Origin: Amanita rubescens
Lineage: Eukaryota > Basidiomycota > Agaricomycetes > Agaricales > Amanitaceae
Assembly: GCA_015039365.1 (NCBI GenBank)
Contig: WION01000060.1
Span: forward strand, 1-64,000
Length of the DNA stretch: 64,000 nucleotides
Reading direction: 5' to 3'
Made by a program: the position numbers and the translations under genes. Below the pieces are notes generated by a model. That model worked only from the letters and a program-made list of their open reading frames with translations. It did not search any database and was not told where the DNA came from. Shown here in pieces: positions 44,232-54,136 of the stretch (within the stretch, counting starts at the first letter, position 1; each line of letters begins with the position of its first letter).

Positions 44232-46484
44232 ATGATTCTGAAGCTCAGGTCGCCAGCGCTCATCTTTCTTCTGCACGCCGTCCATGCTTCACCACTTTCT
44301 AACTCTTTTCTCCGAAAAGGAATCGGCCATGGATCCCCAATGCCTGAAATCGGTTCCCCAGAGTTCTACTACAAGTTGCTAGTCAGCGCAATGCTCGTCC
44401 TGCTCGGCGGTGCTTTTGCTGGGTCTCGTATTTCGTTCCCTCCTCGTCTTACCTCTCATATTCTTTGTTTTCATAGCCTCACCCTCGGCTTGATGGGTTT
44501 GGATGAGCTCCACCTTCGTGTACTTGCCGCGTCGTCCGATGATCCGAAGGAGAAGCAAAATGCTAAGCGAGGCATGCTTCCACTCAGGCCCACAATATCC
44601 ACCTATTTGACATCTCGTTGCAGTTCTAGAGCTCATGGGAAAGGGCCGCCATTGGGTTCTAGTGGTCAGTCTTGTCAACGTCAACCTTGATCTCTTGTTC
44701 TGACGCACTATGGAGGTCCTATTATTAGGCAACGTCGTATGTAAACAGATCGCAAACGGATTAGCGACACGTTTTGATTGCATGAACAGGTTGTCAATGA
44801 AACCCTCCCCATATTCCTCGACAGCGCTGTATGCATCGTCCCTCTTCTCGGGCGTTATAGTTTGCTTACCTTTCACAGTTAGGAGGTGGCATCGCGGCTA
44901 TCGTAATATCTACTGTTGCTATCGGTAAGCTAATACTCTATGTATTTTTAAACTGTACTGATCAGATTAGTCATTTTCGGGTACGTTGCACCTGGCTTTA
45001 TCGACTAACTTGATCTATTATAAACTTTATGCAGAGAGTGAGCTTGTTCTGTTTACTCTTTTGACATTGTAATGAGGATATTTTAGAATCATTCCTCAAG
45101 CTGTCTGCGTTCGATATGGCCTATCTATTGGTGCCACCTTTGCACCCCTAGTTCTCGCACTCATGTACATCTTCGGTGGGTTCCACGCACTCATTCTCAA
45201 GCTTCATCCAAGTAACCACTTGAAGTAAAGCTCCCATCGCCTGGCCAATAGCAAAGCTTCTGGACAATGTGCTTGGTGCCAACGAGTCGCAGACGTACAA
45301 GAAGGCTGAACTCAAGTCTTTCCTTCAATTTCACCGCACCGGTGAAGAACCCCTGCGAGATGACGAGATCGCTATTCTTAACGGCGTTCTCGAGCTGAAC
45401 AACAAGAAAGTCGACCAGATTATGACCCCGCTCAAGGTCCGTTTTGTTTCACACGGTTTCTATTATTTCGCATCGGTGACTTGCTGGCACTCAGGATACT
45501 GTCGTACTCAGTGCCGATACCATACTCGATTATCCTACCGTAGATGCCATGTGCGTTTTCGTCATTACATCAAGATCACAAAGTGCTGACCAAATCATGG
45601 TTTCACAGTATGCTCAGTGGCTATTCTCGTTTTCCTGTCCACGAGCCCGGCAATCGTACGGCATTTATAGGGCTTCTGCTGATCAAGAAGGTATGCCGGT
45701 GTGAATCGAAGCTCATGCCAAATTTGTCACGCTGATCCCGGGTGATCGCCCAGTTGTTGAATTACGACCCTTCGAAAGCGTTGCCTGTGTCCAGTTTTAC
45801 TTTGTCGATTCTACCAGAGGCGTTTCCAGATATCAACTGCTTCCAGGCACTGGACTATTTGTGAGTGTGATGTGCGAAATGGAGAGAGATTGGTGATTGA
45901 TGGACTCTTATCTCTAGCCAGACTGGACGAGCGCATCTTTTGTTGGTGAGTCGTACACCTGGAAAAGCAGGTGGAGCTTTGGGTGTTATAACTCTTGAAG
46001 GTGCTTGTGCCCATATTCTTGCGTTCGCGGTACTGACTCTCGTTACATAGATATTATCGAGGTGGGCATGTTCCTCTCACAGAGACGGGTACTTTGCTGA
46101 CACAGTGAAATCTGCCAAGGAAATCATATCTGAAGAGATTGTGGATGAGACTGACCGTTACGAGGACAATCAAAGCAAGAGAAGGGCTAAACGATTAACA
46201 ACGTCAGCGGTTATGAGAGGGTGAGTTTCGAAATGCGATACGTCTATTAGTGACCAACGAGTCGTAGTATCGTCGAACGTGCCGCCAAACGTGGAGACTC
46301 GGTTGGTGAACGCACGCCCTTGTTGAGCAACAATCCATCTCCAGCGCCGTACCTGAACGGACTCGGACAGCGCAATGGTCCTCAGGACTATACAGATTTA
46401 TCATGGGCCAGTCTGCCAAAAGCTATCCTACAAGACACGGAACCGTCCACCAACAAATGCCATACACAGCACGTAGCGACGTGA
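44232..46484 (+). CDS. CNNM/MAM3-type membrane protein with CBS pair
   Basis: Seventeen exons (44232-44422, 44477-44571, 44624-44664, 44716-44736, 44790-44828, 44879-44924, 44971-44980, 45035-45037, 45087-45175, 45231-45436, 45495-45550, 45609-45690, 45754-45860, 45918-46000, 46051-46061, 46120-46220, 46268-46484) give 465 aa. A signal-like N-terminus precedes the DUF21/CNNM transmembrane domain: LTLGLMGLDELHLRVL, VLLLGNVVVNETLPIFLDS, GGGIAAIVIST, FGEIIPQAVCVRYGLSIG. The cytosolic CBS pair follows (KKVDQIMTPLKDTVVL, GYSRFPVHEP, LLVSRTPGKAGGALGVITL) and the acidic EEIISEEIVDETDRYED end. Yeast MAM3 and animal CNNMs act in divalent metal homeostasis at vacuole or plasma membrane. Intron 2 has a GC donor; exon 8 is a 3 nt microexon. 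Intact. Confidence 0.92.
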
Positions 46485-46580
46485 CGCTGGGTCGCCCGTG
46501 GGTTGCCACTCTCTCCCCTCCCCTCCTCTCCCTCTTATCTATCTCGTTGTCTGTATACGTCTCGCGTCTTGTGACATTGT

Positions 46581-47917
46581 CTAGTTTTGTGTGGGTTCTG
46601 CGTCTAGTTGCCGGACTTTAGCCTGTTTGGGTTGTTGTTGAGTTATTTATCGATACATATATCATGGGAAGCGAACAAAAAGTGTATCGCAATTGATAGT
46701 GAAAACGTACTTCGAGCGTGAAAAGATGCGAGTCGAACGAGTCGGGGGAAAGACCACGGATGCAAGAGGCGAGTTTGAAAAGGTAGTCCTGAGGTAGTCG
46801 GTAACGGTTGCAAGGCGAGGAGAGATGGGATAATGACGAACCTTGTTAGCGCCCGAGGGACCAATTGACCGCCATATCCGTTCTGCGAGTTGATCTATTG
46901 GTTCAGGGCCCACTGTACAGAGTCCAGAGTCAGCTGCTGAGGAAGAGAGCCGGGGAAGAGGTGAAAGAAGGAAACGAACCAAAAGAAGGGTTATCCTTTC
47001 TGCCAACGTAGCACTAGTATTTACTTATCAGTCCCCCGCTCTCTCCGGATCCGAACGACGCGACTTACGTATGCCTACAATCACAAGTACAATGGTGAAG
47101 ACGTTATCCGGACGCGGGCGACGAGCTGCCACGACTTACGCCGTGTATAATTACTTTTGCCTTGTTCACGTCTTGGTCTATGCCGTATATGTCTAGTGTT
47201 TCTAGGGTATAACCGTCCTGGATGTTAGAGTTTGGTTAGAGAGAGAGTTTGGGAAGGGGTTTAGAGGGGGAGGTGACCTTTTCTCGGTAGTCTGGAGATG
47301 GCATGGGTTTGGGTTGGGTTGGATTGCGGCGCGAGTGACAGGAGGAAGGTACCTAGGTAGTCACGGACTTCTGGAACGTGTGCTGGATCGATGGTGTATG
47401 CAACGCCTGTAGCCGGTTTAGGAGGAGGAGGTTATGTGGTTTCTGGGATGTGACTTGCCCCATACAATATCGTCTTCAGGAAATGGGTCCTATATTATCG
47501 GAGGAAACATGAATCAGAAGGAGCAGAAAGAAAACATGGCGCACTGAATCAGAGAAGGAATCCCAATCTCCTTTGTGTATTAGTGTCACAACTCTCCCGG
47601 GGTTCTAGTACCGTGTGGTCCCTTCCAGATCCTAAATTCAAATCTTGGGCGCGTACCTCGGGTGTACCACGGTGATCATGCGACTGTTGTGAAAATCGAC
47701 GAACATATCCTTTCAGAAACCCGGGTACTTGCCAAGGTCAGCGCCCCGCGGTATCAGTGAAAATGTCCAGCACGATGTACCTTGCTTGATAACATGAGGG
47801 GGAGGCTTGTGATGAATCAGTTTTGTTCGTAAGCCAAGCTTTTTGCCTTTTGCTTACCTTGAATATAAGGGATCCATAGCCGAAGACGATATAAGGCGGG
47901 ATAGGAGAGATGGTCAT
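46581..47917 (-). CDS. ChaC-like gamma-glutamylcyclotransferase
   Basis: Thirteen exons (47917-47858, 47805-47781, 47727-47657, 47604-47545, 47489-47459, 47406-47353, 47291-47278, 47217-47140, 47074-47069, 47013-46980, 46912-46842, 46788-46711, 46622-46581), 207 aa, typical for the family. It opens VFGYGSLIFKPPPH (the GYGSL substrate-binding loop), then GYVRRFSQQSHDHRGTPE, NPGRVVTLI, PFPEDDIVWGVAYTIDP, VRDYLDYREKDGYTLE (Glu of REK as expected catalytic region), GRKDNPSFVGPEPIDQLAERI and GPSGANKDYLF. ChaC enzymes degrade glutathione to 5-oxoproline and Cys-Gly in the cytosol. One intron has a GC donor (GG|GCAAGT). The stop is 97 bp from that of the convergent CNNM gene. Confidence 0.92.
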
Positions 47918-48715
47918 TGGTAAGAACGTTGTCACGGCATGTTCCGAAGGGTTTCCTACTTACTCGTCGCCAGGGGGATGACAAACATAACACTATACTC
48001 TCCGCGGACTACAATACCGAGGTGGTACCAAAGGGCGATGGGGTCGCACAATATCAAGCGTCTCCCGAGATGAAGGGCGGTGAACATGGAAGGCCCACAT
48101 GGTGATGTGCAATGTGCGCACAATGTGATACGGCAAGACGGACTCGCCGAGCCCAGAAGGTTGAACTAGTACCAACCGAATTTCATTGACCTAAGCCTAG
48201 AGACAGTTGTAAGCCTTATTAGTAGAGTTACGATAACGTCGGGTTCGCTTGCGGTCCGTCTCTTAGGAACAGCTCCAGGGTTCTCCTACTAGCTGATTTG
48301 GGCGCTGCTTATATTCGGCTGACACGGAGGGGAACAACTCAACAATAAAGGAAAGATACTTCTATTTGACACATGTTCTGGACTTGTTGGCTCGGGCGTG
48401 CAAGCAATCTGTCAAGCGTGAAGGACGCTCTACAACGTGCCGCACAACATGCGAATCCCGTCCGACTACCAGCGCTACCAGCGTCATAGATTGCATTTTT
48501 GGGAGCACAACTCGGAGCGCCGAGGGAATTTAGATAGCAGGTATCCTGTAAGTGTTACATTGTAACCCCGTGTTCTGGCTCCAAGTTTATTTTAAAATAG
48601 CTCGGGGGGTGGCAATTCAAGTTCATCGGCGCGCGGATCTAGGTCCGTGGCTGTGGCTGTGGTTTATAAGGGGCGTTGCCCTCTCCCTTTTTTTTCCTCC
48701 TAAAACGCCCTAAGT
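47918..48715. other. Intergenic between ChaC and phosphatase genes
   Basis: No gene recognised. A possible TATA (TTTATAAG, 48663-48670) lies 46 bp upstream of the phosphatase start, close for a core promoter. Confidence 0.4.
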
Positions 48716-49336
48716 ATGGCTTCCTGCAGTACCGCGAACGCTCTATACTCTTCTCATTTTACCACACGTTCCGTCCTTCCACGTCCTATACCAAACTCAT
48801 ATTGGGCGACTCCTTTCCTACTCGCGTGCGAGTTTCCATGGGATCCCAGGGAGCAATACAATTCCAAAATCGACGCGCTGCTCAGAGCGGGCATACGCAC
48901 TTTTATTGACCTGACGGAGCGCGGGGAGCTCCAACCTTACGATGAAGTTTTGGGACAGCGCGCAATGCAACAAGGAATTGACCCCTCCGCTATCGAATAC
49001 CACTGCTTCCCTATACGGGATAGGGGTCTTCCTACATCTTTGCAGCTTGTCCATCAGGTTATGAGCGTGTTGGAGGATAACGAACTTCGAGGAAGGATAT
49101 CCGCAATTCATTGTCGAGGCGGTGTCGGAAGAACAGGTACATTGGTTGGTTGCTGGCTTGTACACAGCCACATTGCCAGGGACGGACAGGAGGCGCTGTC
49201 TATCGTTGATGCGTTGTGGAAGACCGTTCCGAAATCGAAGCGGATCTCGCAGAGTCCAGAAACAGGTGCCCAGTATGACTTTGTGCTCAAGTTTAAACGC
49301 ACGGATACAACGTGCACCGTTGCACCAGTTGCCTAG
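48716..49336 (+). CDS. Cys-based protein phosphatase (dual-specificity/PTP-like)
   Basis: Single exon, 206 aa. The signature HCRGGVGRTG (CX5R; catalytic Cys and phosphate-binding Arg) stands at about residue 129-138. Upstream TFIDLTERGELQPYDEV and FPIRDRGLPTS carry the acid-loop Asp expected ~30-40 residues before the Cys. Downstream come GCWLVHSHIARDGQEALSIV and SPETGAQYDFV (Q-loop-like). The size and order fit small fungal/bacterial tyrosine-phosphatase-like proteins acting on phosphoproteins or phosphoinositides; the substrate is unknown. The first ~30 residues (ANALYSSHFTTRSVLP) look like a possible targeting sequence. Confidence 0.85.
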   Translation: MASCSTANALYSSHFTTRSVLPRPIPNSYWATPFLLACEFPWDPREQYNSKIDALLRAGIRTFIDLTERGELQPYDEVLGQRAMQQGIDPSAIEYHCFPIRDRGLPTSLQLVHQVMSVLEDNELRGRISAIHCRGGVGRTGTLVGCWLVHSHIARDGQEALSIVDALWKTVPKSKRISQSPETGAQYDFVLKFKRTDTTCTVAPVA

Positions 49337-49538
49337 AATCGTCATACATCACGCATACCGCATACCATTCCATTTTCTGCTATCCAGGGTCTTTTTCGTG
49401 ATACCGTTTCATTTCATCCTTCTAGGGCTATTTGTCAATGTTTTGGGTCATGGGTCGTACATATACAAGCTGTAGCATAACAAGAACAAACAATTCATTT
49501 CTGCTCCCGATTTACAGCGTCTGGCGGGTCCATTGACC

Positions 49539-50933
49539 ATGAGCCACCGGCGGGACAAGGCGCCCACAGATTATGATGACCTGAAAAGGCCTTCAGGTAT
49601 GGTTGGATCCGGATGACTTCGGTTCATCTCATTGCCGTCGTTGCTAGGGAGAAGCCAAGACCCTGAAACTCATAGATGTCCGGATGAATCTGAACGCTAC
49701 AGAAGCAGGCATGACCGCAGTTATCGTCATGACCATAAGGGAAACGGACGGGACGTGAATAACAAGCGCCCAGGTGGATATATGCGCGGATGGGACGATG
49801 GAAACACTCATGGAAGATATTATCTTCGCAAGGAACACGAGGTACTTTTTTTCTTCTTGCATCATGGGCGAGCTAGCAACATCTCGTTTCAGGAACATAC
49901 TCATGGGAACGGCAAGCACCTAGACACTCGTGGAAGATATTATCTTCACAAGGAACACGAGGTACTTTTTTTCTTCTTGCATCATGGACGAGCTAGCAAC
50001 ATCTCGTTTCAGGAACATACTCATGGGAACGGCAAGCACGTAGAAGACGAAGTAGAGCGGCACAGACATCACAGAGTGCGTACGTTCTCGAAACCAGTCT
50101 TTCCCAGTCTTTTAATCCACCACCCTCTAGAAATGCGATGACGGTCCAAGACACAGCGAAGTCTCAAGAACAAGCAGCTCTAGGGCGAACAACATTGTAC
50201 GTATACGCTTTGCTTGTTACAGGCATAACTAACATTCGAAGGTACGCGTTTGCCCTGTACGTATGGCAATGACTTTGGCGATTACATGAACTATACACTA
50301 TACCCTCGGATGTTGGATATGGTGTTGTAGGGTGACAACGACAACGACAACGACCGCCGCCATCAGTCGCACGTGTCCGGCGGTCGGTCCGGGTATGACC
50401 GCTATGATGGAAAGGATGATGACCGTCACGGTCATCGTCCAGTCGTTGAGCGGGGCCGTCCACGCGAACGATCACCGACGCATTCGAGTCGGGACGAAAG
50501 TAGCAGTTCCGGTTCCGAAAGCTCGTCTTATCGTGGTACCAAAGGATTTAGGTCTCGTTCGAGCGACAGCCAGGCTGGAGGCAGAAGGGCTTCTGAGCGC
50601 TCGCCTCATTCTTCGTCCAAGAGGAAGCACAGGCATAGAAGTAGGACTCGGAGTAGGAGTGGGTCCACGTCTTCTTCCGAGGAGCGCGAGAAGAAGAGGA
50701 AGAAGAAGGATAAACGAAAGAAAGACAAATCCCAGAAGAAGGATAAGGATAAGGACAAGGAGGAGCGACGAAGCATTCTTACTGGCAAGAAGGTATGATT
50801 ATACTTTGAGACGATGCCTAGCTAACCATCGGTATACCAGATAAAATTAAAGGTCAAGAAGGGCAGAGAGGATCATGAGAGGGATGCAAACCGTCAGGAG
50901 CTGCTCCAGTTCCTGAACGCCGCGTACGAGTAA
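49539..50933 (+). CDS. SR-like (Arg/Ser, Lys-rich) nuclear protein
   Basis: Starts MSHRRDKAPTDYDDLKRP; the first intron (GTATGG, phase 1) leads to SQDPETHRCPDESERYRSRHD and GNTHGRYYLRKEHE. Two successive copies of a 120 bp unit follow, each with a 54 nt intron. After two or three less certain exons (50130-50250) comes a long RS/K-rich exon from about 50332 (SGYDRYDGKDDDRHG, RSRSSDSQAGG, RHRSRTRSRSGSTSS, EKKRKKKDKRKKDKSQ). A final intron (50795-50842) joins ILTGKK to IKLKVKKGREDHERD and the end RQELLQFLNAAYE. The composition suggests a splicing or RNA-processing factor in the nucleus; no RNA-binding domain is seen. Relatives with the same C-terminal tail occur in basidiomycetes. Confidence 0.7.
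49811..50050 (+). repeat. Tandem duplication of a 120-bp exon-intron unit
   Basis: Two copies, 49811-49930 and 49931-50050, differ at only a few positions. Each includes the end of an exon (GRYYL-KEHE), a complete GTACTT...TTTCAG intron and the start of the next exon (EHTHGNGKH). Confidence 0.9.
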
Positions 50934-52092
50934 TTTGATTCTAGGCGTAACTTCACATGCTTTGTTGTCTCTGGCTATGAATGAACACTCGTGCTAGTCC
51001 TTGCAGGTCTTTCTGATGTCTGAAGCGAAGAGTAAGGGCACCAAAAGCATGGAACTGAATGGGCGTGTGATTGCCACGATGCTTGTGTGGTACTCTCTGT
51101 AGGGGATGTGGCTGGCATCTGTCAAAACGCGCCCTTGGCAACATACCTATGCAGAGCGGCGGCCAGATGATGGGGCGTGACATTCAAAGTGAGTCGTAGC
51201 CCTTTTCTAACGGCCGCCAATAACACTTTGACAAGTGTGGTAATGTCTTTGTACTCTATTAGGGTAACTGCACCGATCAACAGGTTGACAGGTTGGCCAT
51301 CAAACAATGGTAAGTACCGTACTTATAGGTTTCAACCGCGCTCACGACTCCACAGTTGATTCCCGGAGGAACGGCTAGTAGCGTGATTGGAATTTCCAGG
51401 GACCCAAAACGTCACCGCGCTTTTATGCCTTTGCCTTTGTTGAGAATAAGGCAACTCTCACCCAGCGTTACTCGTTTGAGCTCTTATCGCTGGCGCGGGC
51501 GGTGGCTGTCCAGAGTGATGATGCTGTGTGGGAAGACCATTTAGGGCAACCGGATGACGGGGTGGGATGTCAATCTCATCCTCGCAGGAGTCGTGGCTGA
51601 ATTGATCCCGACGCGCCACGTTATATATCGTCAATCGATAAGCAGGCGGGCTTTGTTGTCTTCTTCGCTGTCAGGCGGACCCAGTGAGGAGCGGAGATTC
51701 TTAAACAAGGTAAAGTGCCCCTATATCCATCATGCATCATGACTCACTCGATCTTGGGGGCTTATCATCTGCCAGGTGAAAGGTAACCGCACTGTCCAGC
51801 CATTCAGGCAGATGGTTGCTGATATCCACAAAAGTTTGGCGAATCCATCGTTCTCCAAAATCGATTCTACGACCGTGCAGGGTGGAAGTCTTGCGCCCAC
51901 AGTCACGTTAACGCCATCCACGAGGCCGATACACGCACAATTACTCGCAGGTATATAGAACTATTTTGATGCTCGGCCAGACTGCCATTGTTTTCTTGTT
52001 TCAACTCCAGACCGCTTGCAAAAAGGTGCTACGTTGAGAGGTCTAGGTTGGTCACCGTTAGGGGTAAACACTCGCACGCATATCAACTGGAT
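50934..52092 (+). pseudogene. Unrecognised multi-exon remnant
   Basis: Protein-like stretches in changing frames: NCTDQQVDRLAIKQW (51262-51308), WNFQGPKTSPRFYAFAFVEN and YSFELLSLARAVAVQSDD (51387-51530), then VVAELIPTRHVIYRQS and, after a credible intron, GNRTVQPFRQMVADIHKSL to 51958. Splice-like sites (GTGAGT at 51190, GTAAGT at 51311, CTCCAG at 52012) exist, but stops interrupt every assembly tried. I do not recognise the family with confidence. Confidence 0.3.
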
Positions 52093-52100
52093 TATAAATA
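52093..52100 (+). promoter_or_regulatory. TATA box of the F-box gene
   Basis: TATAAATA 57 bp upstream of the preferred start at 52150. Confidence 0.6.
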
Positions 52101-52149
52101 AATACGGGACGGAGCGACGTTTATTACTCCCCCTCTAAACCCACTTCAT

Positions 52150-53789
52150 ATGAACCCGATGCCTCATCCAACGTAAGTGCCAGAACCTCGATGTACTCCC
52201 GACTAATGATCCCACGCAGAGTCATTACCACAGCAGACGTGGCTAACGACGGTACAAACCGGAAGGCATGGTCCCTTTCGTCCTCTCCAACACACCTCTT
52301 GCCAGATGAGGTATTAGCGCATATCTTTCACCTCTGCCTCACACGAAACCGCGAATCAAACGAATCGCAAATATCTCCAAGACTATTCACTCACATTTGC
52401 AAACGATGGGCGGCCGTTGCACTCGCCAACAGTGTCTTGTGGTGCAATATTGCCATGACATTTCCTTTGACGCGCGCACAGCTTCTGGAAACGAATATTC
52501 GTTTGCTCAGGTCAAAGTCCCATCCTATCGACATTCAACTCGATTTTCGGGACCCTCAATGGGACTGGGAAGAAGAGGATACGCATCAATTTGGATTCCG
52601 CGAAATGACCATGGTCATTCGCACACTCCTTCCTCACGTTTCCCGTTGGCGCAATCTTGCGGTGCTGACAGACACTTGGCTCCCGATATTCACATTTTTG
52701 CTCACGACGAGCTGTTCGGTCGAGTCTGCGCCAATGCTCAGCTCGCTAAGCCTATCCCGGTGCAACGCGTATTTCGCCGGCAAGGGAGAAGTCTTCAAGC
52801 CTGAATCTCTCCGACCACCGCTAAAGCTGTTTGGAGAGATCCCATTAACCCAACTCCGCAAGGTGTCACTCGTGGGTGTGCACATCGATTGGAGCCGCTC
52901 CCATCTCGTCAACCTTCATCAACTTGAACTCAAATATCACGCCAGCGATGTCATGCCGTCACTTGACGAATTCTTAGATATGCTCTCCGCCTGCCCTCAC
53001 CTGACCAAACTGTCGCTTATCGGCTCCGGTCCCCGGTTTCCAGAATACGAAAATCAACCTCAGTCACCACGACTGGACTCTCCGCGGCGTACCCCATCGC
53101 CAATCATCCATCCTGTGATCACCTTAGAGCGTCTGACTTGCTTTGCAATCGGATTCGTTGACGTAACGTATGCCGTTGACCTACTATCTTTGTTCCGCCT
53201 CCCCGCACTCCGAGAAATGGAGATAGAAGACGTATCGTTGACGTTGGATCCATATGAGGAGGAACGTAACGCGTCCGCGGTATTAAAGTTCCTGACAAGC
53301 AATCGGATGCGCACCATCGCCGCAGCCCCTGGTTACAGCTCCCCGGGTGTCCCGCTCGACCAGATTACCAGTCTCGAGCTGAGGGGGCTGTGCGCTGGAC
53401 GGGACGATTTTTCATCGTTTCTGGGCTACATGATCAGTCTGGAACGCCTCGTCCTTGGCGACACGAATGATGAGGCTGTGCTTTCCCTGAACTCGCGCCT
53501 CCACGGACCGGAAGAAGCAGTTTGTCCGGATCTTACAGCTCTTCACTGCCGCGACGTGGACTCAAAGAATGTCGTCGAGGCGGTTGTCGGGCGTAATGGC
53601 ACTGGCGGCGCACGGGCGCTAAAGTGTCTCACGTTAGAATATAGGGCAACGGAGGTCGACCTTTTCCCTGGGGATAGTATTGCGGCTTTGCAAGAGGCAG
53701 AAGTTGGACGATTTGCCTTGTTCGCAAATGGAAGGTTGTGCCAGGAATTTCTCGTGACCGAGAACGCCTCATCTATCGGCGGGCGGTGA
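52150..53789 (+). CDS. F-box domain protein
   Basis: Start MNPMPHPT at 52150 with a 47 nt intron (52173-52219) joining in phase to VITTADVANDG; the Met at 52191 inside that intron gives a longer open frame but ignores the GTAAGT-GCAG pair. The F-box at about residue 28-70 reads LLPDEVLAHIFHLC, ending in HICKRWAAVALANSVLW. The following ~450 residues hold leucine-rich segments (LSSLSLSRC, LRKVSLVGVHI, LTKLSLIGSG, ITSLELRGLC), as in typical Agaricomycete F-box/LRR-like proteins that present substrates to SCF ubiquitin ligases. The family is highly expanded in this fungal class; the substrate is unknown. Confidence 0.85.
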
Positions 53790-54136
53790 AAATACTATTT
53801 GAATAAAACAAAAGCTGGCGGCCGCCGCCTAGGCGCTGAAATATGTTCTGGGATCAATTCCATGACCTCCGTAATATGACTTTATTTAAGTAGTACTCGC
53901 CCCCGAATTATGATTGGTCGTCCACGTAGCCCTCTTGTGTTTCCACAGCTGACAGGCAAATTTTATGACAATCGCATTATCTTATCTTATCCTGTGTTAC
54001 CCACATTCTGTAATGTAATCAAATTCCCACTTGACATATCCACTACGGTTCCGGTTGATAACGTCCCTATCAAAATGCCCTTTCGACGTCAGAACCGGTG
54101 ACTCAACCAGTCGTTCCAGGGACGCCCTAGACAACC

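Noticed and set aside
51180..51560. Argonaute/Piwi remnant
   Set aside because: A vague resemblance of one stretch to the lead-in of Piwi domains; no catalytic DEDH motif or consistent frame.
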